A DNA stretch of 64,000 nucleotides from Acanthacorydalis orientalis (GCA_034766995.1 CM068315.1:11509010-11573009), one strand, 5' to 3'; positions 24,547 to 37,894 are shown, numbered from the stretch's first letter. Notes: generated from the sequence alone by a model not told the origin. Numbers and translations: made by a program.

Positions 24547-25586
24547 TCATCTGTATAATTATATCAGTATTTAAATGACGTGTTGTGTCATGCAATGTAT
24601 TTTTTTAATTTATTCTTTGTAACAAATTATTTAATAAAAGAATTAGATTATATAAATGTTATTTTTAAACTAGAAGTAAATAATATTAAATAAAATAGGA
24701 ATGCAATAAAAGAAATGGATTTATGTACGATTGTTGTTGAAAGCACAGAAAATTTTTAATAAATTGTTTTTAAAATCAATGTTTTTTTATGGACACTGTG
24801 TTATCTAAGAGGATTATATTTCAAAATGTAAATTTATTATTAATGTTGTACAATTTCATGTCAATTGTAATATAATATTAATCGATTTAAGTATTGAATT
24901 TCCTTTTTAATTATTGGTCAGTGATGTTTTATTAAAATTTTATAGAATTATTTTTTGTATGTATGGTATTGTAATATATATATATATGTATGTATGAATG
25001 TATGTATCTATGTATATGTAATGTTTGTATAGTGTCACGAAATAGATTTTCATAAAATTGGAAAATGCGATCTCTTGTAATTAAAAATCATATCCATATT
25101 AATAGAATTCTGAAAATAATTAATACATTTACTAAATTTAAAAATCGAAATTAAAAAAACTATTTTCACAGAATCTCAGTGACAAGTAAATTCCATCTAG
25201 ATGTTATCTTTTTCTGTATAAAGTTTTATAATATGGTTGCAAATTCTATTAAAGGCATGACTGTAGGTGGAATTGGTTCATGCATTTTTCAGTAAATCTG
25301 TAGCATATAAAATCAAGACATGTTTCCGAAGTTCTTTTTGATTGATTGTCTGTAATAAAACATTTTTATTTTTTTAAAAAAAAAACGTCATTTATAGTAC
25401 GTTTATGTCCATCTGTTATCAAATTGAATTTATATTGGAGGCAGAAATTTCTTCTTTATATTCGATACTTTTTTAATCTACGGATGAGTAGAATAGTTTT
25501 ATATATTCACTGTTCTAAAAATAACATTTATCAATAACTAGGCAAAGAGTGAAGTTCTTCAAGAGGATCAAATTTATTCTCTATAT

Positions 25587-26238
25587 TAGTGTTTCTAAGC
25601 CTTTTTTCGACCATGGCCCTCTTACGACCTTGTTTCCTTCCTATGCTCCCCCTGTCCTACTGGTAGAGGTAACTATTTAATATTTTTTTTTTACATATAA
25701 ATAGAACATGTTTTTTTCATAATTTATACAAAATACAGTAATTAAATGAAAATGTATACTTTAAGTATTTCTCGATCAATGTGACCCTTGTGCTTGATGA
25801 CCAGAAACATGTTTTTTTATATCTGATTCTATTGTTGTGAGATAACCCAAGATTACCTCTGTGTATAATGTTAAAATAATTCCGCGATAAGGCTGAGTAA
25901 ATAATTTACACAACTGAAATCTGATTCTACCAAATATTAAGTAGGAAATATCACGAAAACAATGTTGATTTATCCCAAAACTGTGAAAAGTTTAGAAATT
26001 GTGCTCTTGATCCAAAAATTGTATTTTTCTTGACTGAAAGTTATTTTGACTGTTATGTTGCTCTGTAGCTCTGTGAGCGTTTCTTAAATTCTATTGATGA
26101 TCACTTCTCTGTTTTCTTCATTTTTCACTTCTCATTGGGCCGGTTTTTATATGATTTTCACCTGTGGAATATCCTGGAATATCTTGAAATATCATGAGGC
26201 CCCATAGGGGGTATATGGCCCTAAGTTAAGAACGCCTG
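25587..26238. mobile_element. Non-autonomous hAT-like element with 8-bp target duplication
   Basis: The ends are TAGTGTTTCTAAGCC on the left and, read inward on the opposite strand, CAGGCGTTCTTAACTTAGG on the right. Such CAG.GTTCTTAAC ends are typical of insect hAT elements. The exact 8-bp sequence CTCTATAT flanks both sides (25579-25586 and 26239-26246), the size of a hAT target duplication. The left CAG has become TAG. At 652 bp and with no transposase frame, it must have been moved by another element. GGCCCT-type words near both ends add to the inverted symmetry. Confidence 0.85.
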
Positions 26239-26340
26239 CTCTATATCCTTGAAACCAGTTTGCAATATAACTTATTGTTTGTGAATTAAAAATTATATAA
26301 ACATTTACTCACTACAGTCGTGAAGTTGTAATGGTATTGA

Positions 26341-26341
26341 A

Positions 26342-26403
<62 letters not shown>

Positions 26404-26412
26404 GTGTGTGTG
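26341..26412. repeat. (CT)n-(TA)n-(GT)n microsatellite
   Basis: Three joined runs: CT to 26362, TA to 26399, GT to 26412. Confidence 0.95.
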
Positions 26413-27906
26413 CATGGATGTGTTATTTAATTTGCCATACATGTATTTATCCCATTATAAAAATTCCAAAAAATACATAAATCATTATCGAATATTAATT
26501 TATGATGTCACAATTAATGTGTATATTAATAATACTGGATTTCGTTAAAACTTAATTCCTTTAAAAAATTGAAGGAATATACCGTTTATTTCAGCACGGA
26601 AATGTTTTGGTTGTTTTTTTAAATATATGACAGTTTCAGTAGTAAACATTTACAATTATCTTCAATTCTTTATTTACTTCAAGTGTTGCATCCATACGTA
26701 CAATTATCTATTGAATACAATTACCAAAAAACAAACTGTGTCATCGTTTATAATCTCAAGTATTTAAATTGCAGCCAACAGAACTAAATGGTTTATTATT
26801 GTCCGTGTCAGATAGTTGCCAAAGAGTGAATATTCGAAAATGTGTTTCCATAAATTAAACCTAATTTTATAATGATTATAAACGATGCGAATGTGTAAAA
26901 AGTGTGTTGCAGCAATCTGCTTAAAGTAAATATTTATAGTGCAAAATTGTTTTAGAACAGTATTGGAAACGGCCCAAAACAAATCACACTTTATCTGAAA
27001 ACAAACAAAATAAACCTATAAAATATAACGCGTTCAATATTTACGTCGTAATGTTCCCGGAAGATTCGAATTTCGTATAATTTAATTTTCGAATTGGATT
27101 CGAAGCCCGATAAATAAATAAATCAATTGGTGGAAGATGTACGTTTATATTTCGTAATCGGTATTATAACAGTTTTCAATTCGCTTATATACTTTTAATA
27201 CGCATACGATGCACTATTCATCCGTAACGTAACCTTTAAATAATATAAATTAAGTATTACGTTATTGAACATACCCGTACCCCCTATTTTTGTTGTACAA
27301 AAGGGTACGTTTAGCTTTCGAGAGGGAAATATACTTATTATCCAGCACTTCAGTAATAACACCACGTGTTATTTAGTGTGTACATATTTGAAAGGGAATG
27401 GAGACAACATGCTATGAGCAGTCACCCCTCTATTTAGGAAAAAATAAACGCCTTTATTGTATTTTTACCCTCATGTGATCATAACCCACCCTAAAAAATA
27501 TTTCCATTCGTCCACATGTATGTCATATGTTATTGAATTTGATTTCGGCTCAAGATTTCAGTGGAACATCAACTGTTGTTGTTTTGTATTTAATTGAAAC
27601 GGTGTACGGTTTTTAATAATTCACTTTGAAGATAATAAATAAAAGTTCGAAGTTTGTAAGTGCGATGAACTAATTGAATAAAATACACATGTATAGAACT
27701 AACTTTTAATAGATAAATTGAAATTATTACGAAACAGAGCATGTTGTTTTTATTCATTGAAGAAACTCGCTAAATTCGTTGTCAATAATTGAATTGTAGT
27801 TAACTTTACGTTTTATGTAGAGAGGATATTTTTGTATTAAAATGTTTTATGGAGGTATTTATTGGAAAATATTCAATTTTGAAAATAATCTAAATTTCTA
27901 ATTATG

Positions 27907-27912
<6 letters not shown>

Positions 27913-27957
<45 letters not shown>
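27913..27957. repeat. (TA)n microsatellite
   Basis: Pure TA run of about 45 bp. Confidence 0.95.
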
Positions 27958-27961
<4 letters not shown>

Positions 27962-28529
27962 TATGAATATTGCGCATAATTTAAATTTTTGTAAATTGCT
28001 GTAATTCTATGTACAAATTTAAAACAAACTATCCAATTCCATATCGTTTCAAAAAATACACATAAATATCTGTTAATATTATAACAACGTACTAAATATC
28101 TTATATTTCACGCTATTTTTTTTTAATAAAAACGATAATGTTATATTCATGTTTTGACATTAAACAGATGGCTGATAAATATAACGAAATCGTGGTAATA
28201 AAGTAGCGAGAGGCACTAATCTGTTCCAAATGTTGACGCAGACCTATTTAAATACATCACCTTAATAACCCTGACGCAGTTGATTCCAAAAGAAAAATTT
28301 AATTGGCCGGGCATATTTTTAGAAGTGGGTGCTTTTTATAAGTATGTGTAGTAGATGATTTATATTATTATTGTTTTAAATGAATTTTAGATACTTCATT
28401 TCGTATTATCTAATTTAAGAAGTAGATAAAGAAATTTTAATTTTCACTAAATATAAAATGTTTATTTTTATTTTATTTTTTATATGAATTATAGCTCAGG
28501 TTTATTTTTTGAACTTAGTAGTATATCAG

Positions 28530-28534
<5 letters not shown>

Positions 28535-28599
<65 letters not shown>
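28535..28599. repeat. (TA)n microsatellite
   Basis: Pure TA run of about 65 bp. Confidence 0.95.
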
Positions 28600-28602
<3 letters not shown>

Positions 28603-30270
28603 ATCCAACAAATGGAATTAAATGGTTTAACTAAATGGTCATTGATCTAGATAAGTGTTAATGGAAATACGATATTCTAGTTCTATCCTCACTGTATAAT
28701 ATTCGAAGCCATTTCAAATTAAAAATTGTTGGCTTCTTGTCCAGATTACAGACCGAATTAGTTCAACCATATTAAAATTGTACGAGTGCTAGAAATTGTA
28801 TTATTTTTAATTTTAACTAAATATTAGTAATAATCATTAATCATTATTACTTCTACTTTAAAAATTTAAAATATATTTTTATAGCAACAGAAGGTTTGAA
28901 AAAATTTCATTAAAAGAAGTAAATATATCCATTGTGTTAATGAGGATATGTCTTTAAGGTCTATGTGTAATGTATGGGGTGTTTGGTATATAGTAACTAA
29001 ATAAAAAAAATAGTTTTGGAACTTCCTATGTTGGTATATTTTTTGTATTGATTTTTTTATTAGTTAAAATACTGCTCATTATTTTGTTCAATTAAACAAT
29101 TATTAAAAACTAAAGATATAATTAATAAACGATTAAATTGAAAGACAACTTCCTTTATAGAATATGTTTCAATTAAAAAAAAATTTTTTTGACTTTTGAG
29201 AAATTTTAGGTATTAATGTCGTAGTCATTAAATATAATGCAGATCTCTGTACCTTGATTTGAATGTGAAGAGTTGACTGAATGTTTCTAAATTGATGATA
29301 TATGGCTTAACTATACTCTCTTCCCATATTAATGAGGGTTCTATAATATTTTTAATAAATTTGATCAACTTTACGACTCTGATATTATTATTGAAACAGA
29401 GCTTCAAATGAAGAAAATATATTATAAATAGAAATGTTATCTTAAGGTTCATTAAAGAAATAATATCTAGTTGTTTCTAATAGTAGAAATATTTTGTACT
29501 TATTTTTATGTTAAGGAAGCTTTACTATTTTACTTATTGGATGCTTGATTAATGAAATACTATAAATGTAGAATAATATGATATTAATAAATGAACAATA
29601 GCTGCATAAAATGCCTTTCTAAAACAAGCGTCAGCGCCGTATTGTAAAGACAATTTCTAAGTAGCACTCATTTCACTCACGAGTTAATATACAAAAACAC
29701 GAAAATACTTTGTAGGTTTATATGCATATATGTGTGTATGTGAGTATGTATATATATATATAATATGCAGTTATAGTATATGCCATATAAAATATGAAGT
29801 CGACTGTCACAAGATCAGCGTTATAATTACTAATCAAACACTACAGCTCCTTCATCCGTAACTATGAATCATAATTAAATATAAAAGTAACGTTTAATTT
29901 ATCAGCAATTAAGTAATATTTACTCTTGTTATCTATTTGCAACACTTTCCGTTTATTTATTACATGTATCTAAGTTTAGATCACTTTTTTCCTGTATAGA
30001 TCAATTACAGATACACTTTATCACCGATCCATCAACGAACGGCGCATAGATTCTGTATAATATAGCTCAGCTTGTTCGATTTAACGTTAGACTGGTTATT
30101 ACGATTTTGCTGGTGCGTAAAATTCACACGTAATGATATTTTAATTTTCCTTTGTTTAACAGTTCACTGTATAGAGAGGACTGGAGTAGACGTTGTTTTT
30201 GTACCCAGCGGAGCGTTCATTTTAATTTTATTTAACCGTGTCCATTACCTGTTCATATACAGACATACAT
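28600..30270. other. Unassigned AT-rich intron DNA
   Basis: No gene, transposon end or repeat family recognised. Short open frames occur but none resembles a known protein. Confidence 0.5.
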
Positions 30271-30272
30271 TT

Positions 30273-30274
<2 letters not shown>

Positions 30275-30350
<76 letters not shown>
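30275..30350. repeat. (CA)n-(TA)n microsatellite
   Basis: CA run to about 30287, then a long TA run. Confidence 0.95.
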
Positions 30351-30353
<3 letters not shown>

Positions 30354-30585
30354 ATTGTTAATGTCGATTTTTATGTTTCACAATATACCATATTATTGAT
30401 TTGACATAATCATTTTTTCTTGTACGTGTATTACTGTATTTAGCTGTTGAGGTTATATGATCAAATAAGAACTATTTTAGTGAAACATGAAGTAAATATT
30501 GTATTTAAAAGGTTTGTTGATGTATTGTACGAAGTCAAATTGACATTCATGACTTAATGTGGTTATTGTGTGTTTAGTTATATGT

Positions 30586-30590
30586 ATGTA

Positions 30591-30629
<39 letters not shown>
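30586..30629. repeat. (GT)n-(TA)n microsatellite
   Basis: GTAT and GT units, then TA; dispersed repeat C starts directly after it. Confidence 0.95.
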
Positions 30630-30805
30630 TTATTTCAAGAAAATAAAAACTAAAAAATGTTATGTTTCCAATTCGAAAAAAATAATAAAGGAAATTGTTT
30701 ATTTATAATATTATTAAAAATATTATTTATATGTATATATATATATATATATTGGTGCGTTGTAGCTTCCTGGGGCCCAGTTTTGAATTAGGGAGCCCCA
30801 TGTAC
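30630..30805 (+). repeat. Dispersed repeat C, copy 1
   Basis: Contains ATTTCAAGAAAATAAAAAC, AAAATGTTATGTTTC, AATAATAAAGG, AAAAATATTATTTATAT, then a GC-rich word (GTAGCTTCCTGGGGCCCAG) and a GAATTAGGGAGCCCC block. The second copy is at 33771-34010. Both copies begin right after a TA array. The GGGGCCC part recalls the start of some hAT elements (CAGTGGCG in copy 2), but no pair of matching ends is visible. Confidence 0.6.
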
Positions 30806-30898
30806 AGTGTTGATAATGAGTTTATAAAAGATTGGTTTAATGTCCTTCTGTTGGTGTGGTCCCCATGTAATTGCTCTTTTGACCATAACTCACCACTG

Positions 30899-30956
<58 letters not shown>
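30899..30956. repeat. (TA)n microsatellite
   Basis: TA run between two GC-richer segments that may belong to repeat C. The segment on its right contains GGGCCGAAGGGGCGGG. Confidence 0.95.
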
Positions 30957-30957
<1 letters not shown>

Positions 30958-31724
30958 CGGCAGACTGGTTATAAGAGGAGTGAGCTTGCATGGCCGATGT
31001 ATATTGGGCCGAAGGGGCGGGTTGATTTTTTTAAAACAAAACATAAAATAAAAAAATAAAATTAATTTAGCTTGCCTGTGAAATTATGCAATATATATAT
31101 ATACTTATTACCATCACATATTACTAATCATAAGTAAATGAATAATAATAAGAATATTTTCTTTTATTATTTTATAAAATATAGTTCGCGTAGCCAATTT
31201 TTGGCAAAACTGAAAATTGTAAAAGATAGTTTGAGTTCAATTATTTCTGAAGCATCTACTTTTCTATTTTTTAGAATTTCTTATATTAATGTCTGTAGAA
31301 TCATGTTTTTTAAATAATATACCTTTAGATATAATTGTAGATAAATATACTGAAAGTAGGGAGCCTTTGTTAAAACTACTAAAGTGATATATATATATAT
31401 ACATAGTATGCTGTAATGATTTGAAAAATATGATATTTTCATGTTTATTTCATTTTGGTATGTGTATATGCGACAGCGAGTTCTGAAGAATTTTCACGCC
31501 CTATAAACATTTCTGAGTCAAGATTGTTAGGTATAAATTAATGTTAAAAATAGTTTGATTTTTTTTTAAAAGAAACAAGCTATACATTTTCGACGACGTC
31601 ATAATTTTGTTGATATTATACCATGTTTATTAATGTCTATTTGTATTGACAAGATGTATGGTTGTTTTTTTTCAATTCCAGATAAAAAAGTCGATAAATA
31701 ATATTAATTAATCTGAACTCTCTG

Positions 31725-31775
31725 TATCTCTCTCTCTCTGCCCCTTTTCTCTCTCTCTCTCTCTATATATATATA
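31725..31775. repeat. (CT)n-(TA)n microsatellite
   Basis: CT runs interrupted by GCCCCTTTT, then a short TA run. Confidence 0.9.
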
Positions 31776-32529
31776 ATAAATATAAATAAGTATATTATGA
31801 TTGAGTAAGATAATGAAATATTCGATCCATGTAACCTACTAACTTCTGACCTGTTTTAAAAATAGTTATATTTTGTACACCTACATTTATGTGTATTGAC
31901 TTTTAGACGTTACGTTGTAATCATATCGATATCATTTAATTTTCAAGATTTATTTTTAGAATTATTTATAGATTTTAGATTTTTTTTGTAGAAAGTTTAT
32001 TGATGTCTATAACGTTACGAAAGATTTTTTAAAATAGAAATACAATGAAGACAGGGACGTAGGATAAATACAGTAATTAATAAGATAAGAAAGTTATATT
32101 CAATTTTGTATAATTATAACTTATTACTGACTGACTTATTTTGAAATCATCATGTTGAGAATTCTTTTTATGGGTATCAGTGTTCTAAAATAGTGTATAT
32201 TATTCATTTCTGATGTAGTATTAAGATGTTCATTTATATGTTTAAGAGAATTTCGGTTTTATAAAACATTTGTGTTAAAAGTAGGTATACTTTTTTTACT
32301 GTCTTGCTGTATTTGTATACGTATTTTAAAAGTAAATAATGACTAGAACTGTGCAAAATTTTATTAGTAACACCAACGCACAAAAGAAATGCCTACGTAT
32401 AATATCTAATCACATCTCTAACAATCTCTATGAATAAATCACGAAGTACACAAACTTGGGCGTCTATGACAATCTCGACGGATATACATCGTTCCCAAAA
32501 CCAAAACTAAACATTTAAAATGTAAATTA

Positions 32530-32910
32530 AAAGGACCCTCAATAGTACATTTCTTCACACCCCGACCGAAGCGGCGGCTGCGACCATCTGTCAACTGCAG
32601 AGCTCTGAACTTTACTTTTAGAGACCGAGTGTGAGATAGATGAAAAGCGTTGCATGACGACGATAACTACAGGATGACCGTACGCAACAAGGGACGACGG
32701 TGGTAAAACGGGACGGAATGTGACCAGTGTTATGCGTACATTCATATCAGCTGCTATTTATTGTATGAGGGCTGGAACCCCTAATCTAGCCCGAAGCAGC
32801 TCGACGGGGTGCTTCAAGCCAAGTTACGGTTTAATTCGGGGTGGTAAATACTATACCTACCCGAAGTACTATAGTGCAATTAGACACCCCTAGCCGCTCT
32901 ACGATCATAT
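32530..32910. other. GC-richer intronic island of unknown origin
   Basis: About 380 bp with CpG-rich words (CCCCGACCGAAGCGGCGG near 32565; AGCTCGACGGGG near 32799). A 68-codon frame on the - strand (32539-32745) resembles nothing I know. The sharp edges and composition suggest an old transposon piece or a regulatory island; I cannot choose between them. Confidence 0.3.
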
Positions 32911-33104
32911 ATACAGAGGGAGAAATGAATTTTAACATCCACGGTGAAAATCTCTATAGTTTAAATATTTATGTGGAACAAATATATGCAAATTTCACGT
33001 ATGTTTTTTCGAAGACTCTGTTATTAATTCTGAATTCGTTTCAAATTATTTTTAATGCTGCAAAAGACCTCTGTAAATTACAATTTCATTCAAAATACAG
33101 TATA

Positions 33105-33161
<57 letters not shown>
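33105..33161. repeat. (TA)n microsatellite
   Basis: TA run with one GTA interruption at its left edge. Confidence 0.95.
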
Positions 33162-33164
<3 letters not shown>

Positions 33165-33699
33165 TGTACGAGTATATGTTTATGTACAAATAAAGTTTAC
33201 TGAAAGTTGTACACAGGTATATGTTTTGATTGATCAGGATTAAACAATGTATATACTCAACAATGAACGTTTTTTTGACATTATTTTTCTAAAGAGAAAC
33301 GTACAAATTCAAAATATACATAAGAGATATCTATAGTCTAATTTTAAAGCATTGTTTTTTGTGTGTATTTGTGGCAAGGACATTAATTTCCAATAGAATT
33401 ATATTACTGAAACCGCAGGCCGCAGTCGGTAAAACATAAAATTTTTACCTGGTAATTTTTTATACATGTGGTACCGGTGCAGCTTTAAAAGGTAAAAGTT
33501 AATGCGTGTGGTTAATTCGAGGTATATCTGTTACAATAATGCATAAAAAGCAATTTTTTTGCGACTGGAACATATGAAAAGGACGAATCGAATTATTTTC
33601 GTATCTCGGAAGTGTTGGTAACGATTTTTTTGAGGTTACAGTATCTGTAATCCGTTTATGAAAATATCTCTTTACAAGAATGATTTGATGTATGTTTGA

Positions 33700-33741
33700 A
33701 TTCGGTTCTTTATCATTGTTAAAAAATATATTACAAATGAT

Positions 33742-33777
<36 letters not shown>

Positions 33778-34090
33778 TTTCAAGAAAATAAAAACAAAAA
33801 AATGTTATGTTTCAATTATAAATTGAATTAAAGTAATATGATTGGTGTAATGACTTGTTTACTTATTTATTTTATTATTACTTTGTTTTCAATTCAAAAA
33901 AAAAATAATAAAGGGCACAAGAAAATTGATTATTTCTTATTAAAAATATTATTTATATACACAGTGGCGCCTTATAGCTTCATGGGGCCCAGCTTTGAAT
34001 TATGGGGCTCCAAATTCGTTTCTTTATCATCCTTAAAAAATATATTAAAAATATCTGAATAATTATGTATATATATATATATATATATAT
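33700..34090 (+). repeat. Dispersed repeat C, copy 2, inside a short direct repeat
   Basis: The C body (33771-34010) includes ATTTCAAGAAAATAAAAAC, AAAATGTTATGTTTC, CACAGTGGCGCC and GCTTCATGGGGCCCAGC. A block TTCTTTATCAT, then TTAAAAAATATATTA, then ATTATGTATATAT occurs on both sides (about 33708-33770 and 34019-34090). The segment is thus framed by diverged direct copies of a 60-bp sequence, each running into a TA array. This could reflect tandem duplication or the ends of an insertion. Confidence 0.6.
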
Positions 34091-34224
34091 TTCCCTAAGA
34101 CAAATTTCACTATGTGAAACAAACACATTTAAACTATTGTAATCATTTTGCAATATTGAAAATTGTTATGGTTTAATTTATAATACGATTTGATAGTGTG
34201 CCATTTATATGTAGATATATTAAT

Positions 34225-34310
34225 TCAAAACAGATGTTTGTGGCTTAATCGATTAAAGACGACTGCTTAATATTCAGTATATCGTACATTCAAATTCCAG
34301 TCGACGTATT
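34225..34310 (+). repeat. Possible tRNA-derived SINE head
   Basis: TGGCTTAATCG (about 34232) fits a Pol III A box (TRGYNNANNNG). About 47 bp later, CATTCAAATTCC resembles a weak B box (GGTTCGANTCC). The spacing suits a tRNA-Ser or tRNA-Leu type. No good cloverleaf acceptor stem is visible, so it is not a working tRNA gene. A chance match is possible in AT-rich DNA. Confidence 0.3.
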
Positions 34311-34350
34311 ACATTTTAATGATTTCGTTTGTTTCCATACATATATACGC

Positions 34351-34355
<5 letters not shown>

Positions 34356-34411
<56 letters not shown>

Positions 34412-34424
34412 GCACACACACACA
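34356..34424. repeat. (TA)n-(CA)n microsatellite
   Basis: TA run to about 34408 followed by CGCACACACACA. Confidence 0.95.
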
Positions 34425-34640
34425 TACGTGGGTCGTTTGATAAGTATGGTAAAAATGCAAGTTAGTTACACTGTTTTTTTTTAAAAAAAAATCGATTTTA
34501 TTTCTCAACATAGTCTTCATTGAGGGCTATACACCTGGTCCAGCGAGTCTGGTCGTGGTCCAAAATATGCATTGACGGCGACGATTACATCCTTATTCGA
34601 TAAGAATTTCTTCCCACCGATTTCTTCCTCTAAACAGTTT
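34425..34640 (-). pseudogene. Mariner transposase C-terminal fragment
   Basis: On the - strand one frame gives FLSNKDVIVAVNAYFG (about 34608-34562). A shifted frame then gives TRWTRCIALNEDYVEK followed by TAA (about 34545-34498). This is the usual end of many insect mariner transposases (SNEEVI.AVNAYFA, then RW.KCI.LNGDYVEK). GGGTCGTTTGATAAGT at 34430 is probably the element's terminal region. The catalytic domain is missing and the frame is broken. It is a different family from the cecropia-like copy. Confidence 0.75.
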
Positions 34641-34719
34641 TTTTTTCATAATACAGTTCTAACACTGACTGAAATTACATTTTCAGATTGTTTTTACATT
34701 GGCGCTTTTAAGTTTGTAT

Positions 34720-34870
34720 CGCTATCTAAATGCCCATAAGCTACAATCAAAAATGATTAATAATGATTAGAAATGATTTATTAATAACGTTTTTGACTAG
34801 AAAAATTTTTGTGGTTGGTTAAGTGAAAAAGTAATTTATTTGTGAAAGTTTTTTTTATATTATTTTGTTT
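34720..34870 (-). repeat. Dispersed repeat A, reverse copy
   Basis: Reads AAATGCCCATAAGCTACAAT, then AAAAATGATTAATAATGA and a TTTGACTAGAAAA block, ending TTTATTTGTGAAAG. It is in the opposite sense to the copy at 58960. Confidence 0.5.
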
Positions 34871-37124
34871 CTTCTGTTTGACAATAAATATCCTGTTGAT
34901 TATGAATAATGTTCGCCAGTAAATTTTGTCGAATAATAAATAAATATATGCATTTTTTTAAGAATAATTTGAATTATGAATTCGTTAAATTACTGACTGA
35001 ATATATTCAATGTATTGTAAAATTATTTGTTTCAAGAACAATGGAAAATTATGTTATTTATTTTATCAACAGGAAGTTATAAACAGAAGTTCACTTTTAG
35101 TAATAAAAAGAGAAAAGAATAACTTTTAACACACAATAACTAAAAAGGCATTTGTTAACTTTTGTGTATATATATATTTTACGTTTAGATCATGTCTAAA
35201 ATCGAATATATTTCAATGTAACAACCATCCACACGCACATTTATATATGATGTCAAATAAAGTGCCAACCTAACAGGCAAGTACACAACACTCAAACAGT
35301 TTTTTTTCTTCTCTCGATAGGTCATTAAGAGTCAAGTACCGAAAACATGAACAAGTCTGAGAATGCGCAGCCTGTTCTCTCACATGCCAATTATGTAGAG
35401 CAATTATATCTTTTTGCTGTAAAACATACGCTTTTTTCGGAAAGATCAGTCGGGTGGTCTTGGGAGATAACTAGCAATCAGTCATTCATGTTGAGGATGT
35501 AACTATCTGTACACGAACTGTTTTAACTGTCGGGTCGGATTTTATATATCTTGTAAATACTTTTTTAGTTTTATTACCAGTCTTAGATTTTTATTTATAG
35601 GGAAAATATCTATGTAGAATACATTTTCTGGTTGACATTTTGTTTAAATGAATTATTAAATGAGTACTTTGAAAAGTTAATGGATTTGTATTTTTATAGT
35701 GTTGCAGTCATTGAAATATAATATCAGTACAATAAAAACGAATAAGTAGCATATATAATTAACTTTTTGTGCAAATAAGCACATGAAAAAGTGTTTTAAT
35801 AAGAAGTTCGAATGAGTTACATTTCTTTTCTGATGAAGGCGGATATGTTCTCTTTAATATTAATTTATTTTTTATATGAGAAATATTTTCTTTCGATTCA
35901 AAATACTTCTTTTTATCGATAAGAACGTATCTGTGTCTCTTATTACATAAAATACTTTAAAGCAACCGTGTCTAACTTTTGTTTGGAATAGAATATATTA
36001 AAAGTTTAAAATTTATACAATTGTAAATTTCATCATTTGATAATCTTAAACTTAGTATTGGAAGATCACTTGTATGTTATTTATACAAATTTACTTTTGG
36101 CTGTATATAATTTATAATAGAAAACATCTAATTGGAGTGCAAATGAGATTTCGCTCTAATTTTATTAAATGTATGAATATTTATTTTTTTGAATTTGTTT
36201 GATAATATATTTGTCTTAAAATTTTAATTAATGTTTAGAATAAATAATAAGTATAAAGAAGAGGTATAAAAATTTAAAAAGATTTAAAAATTGAAAAATT
36301 AACATGTTTTATAGTTAAAAAAACATGTCATTAATAAACATGTTATTATTAAAAATGTTATTTGTTAAAATAAAAAAATAAGTATACTTAAGTGCAAGCA
36401 TTAAAAAATGTAATACTCATTTTTTAATTTAATGTATATTCTTTATATTAAAAGTTGTAAGAACTTCATTTTTATTTATATATACCAACGGTTGGAAAAT
36501 TGCTGCTCCCAAAACTACTCTATGCGTCTCCCGAGACAATATTTGGTTTCATTGCCATTTTTCCTAGACCTTTATATTAATAATCTATAGTAGTATAGTA
36601 TCTATAAATATTAGAATATTATATATATACTGATAATTCGCATTATCTTTTCAAACATCCATATACATTATGTTTCCAAACTGTAAGTTGTAACTGTTTA
36701 AACTATTAACTGTAAAAATGAAGACTCAAATCAATGTCTTCAACGAGTAGAGATTAAACATATTCTGCTTTAGAGTGAGTAGGGCTGCTATATAATTGTA
36801 TTTTGTATTATTTGTAAATACAATTTTAAAATAATATTTTCTGTTAGTTTTGAACATTCAAAAATGTTTGAAAAGTATTATATGTAGATCTTATTATTAA
36901 AGTAGTTGCCCACGCCGGTTATATGCTGATTATTTTTTTTACTAAATCCTATTTCGTGTTTTATTGAATGATTTCAATGATAAATAATTAATAGTTCATA
37001 CAGACGTTTTTCATGAAATCCCATAAACAGTAAGAAAATCCAGAAATTATCAGTCTGGCATTTAAAATAACTCATATTATAAATTTCGTAAATAATGTGT
37101 TTGTATTTTAAGATCCTACCTTCC

Positions 37125-37178
37125 ATGAACATCTTTAGCTATTTCAGTAACAGTACTGAAATAGCTAAATATGTTCAT
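37125..37178. repeat. 25-bp inverted repeat with 4-nt loop
   Basis: The left arm (37125-37149) and right arm (37154-37178) are complementary at 24 of 25 positions; the only mismatch is the ninth base of the left arm. The loop is ACAG. It is not part of a (TA)n array and its core (TTTAGCTATTTCAGTA) has mixed sequence. A transcript would fold into a very stable short hairpin. The loop is shorter than in most animal miRNA precursors. Confidence 0.9.
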
Positions 37179-37789
37179 AATTAACTTCTTTTACATCTCA
37201 AAAACCCTAAAAAAAATTGTTTTGATTAAAAATGTTAAATATATCATTGAATGTTGATAATTTGTCTATCGAAATACAAAAAATAAAAAAATTATCAATA
37301 ATGTTTTATTTATTAAAGAATTCATTTGTGAAAATGATTTTTTCCAGTGTCAAAACTGTATTTTAACGAAGCATGTTTAAAAAATAACCTGCATTATGCA
37401 TATTTATAATATGTGTAGTCTGTAATACATTTTTCCATGGATTTATTTTTTAATGCAAATAATTTTTTAACTCGTAGTATTTTTGTAAAAAATCAAAATA
37501 AACATTATAACACGTGTGTTTTCGAGAAATTCTCTTGGACAATGTGTATATATATATATATATATATTATACATTTTAAATCTTATATAATTACAAAAAT
37601 CAACAAATAACTATTGTTTAACAGAGTACTAGAACAGATAATAATTTCTTTTTGTAACTGTTATTTGAAGTGTGTAATCGTTATTTTTCTAAAATAATTC
37701 TTTTATTCCATTAAAAATGCCTTATCTAATTTTCAATTATTATTCTGTCCGATTGTTACAATCACAAAGAAATTTTTTTCACCTCACAA

Positions 37790-37894
37790 ACAATATTTCT
37801 GCACAAAAATGTTCAAGAAATTGTTATTGAATCATATTTTATTGTTTCTTATATACATTTCGATAGCAATTTCATCATCTTAAGAGCACTAAGG
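37790..37894 (+). repeat. Dispersed repeat A, copy next to a hAT element
   Basis: Shows AAAAATGTTCAAGAAATTGT, ATACATTTCGATAGCAAT and TCATCATCTTAAGAGCACT in family order. The hAT-like element at 37895 starts immediately after it. Confidence 0.6.
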
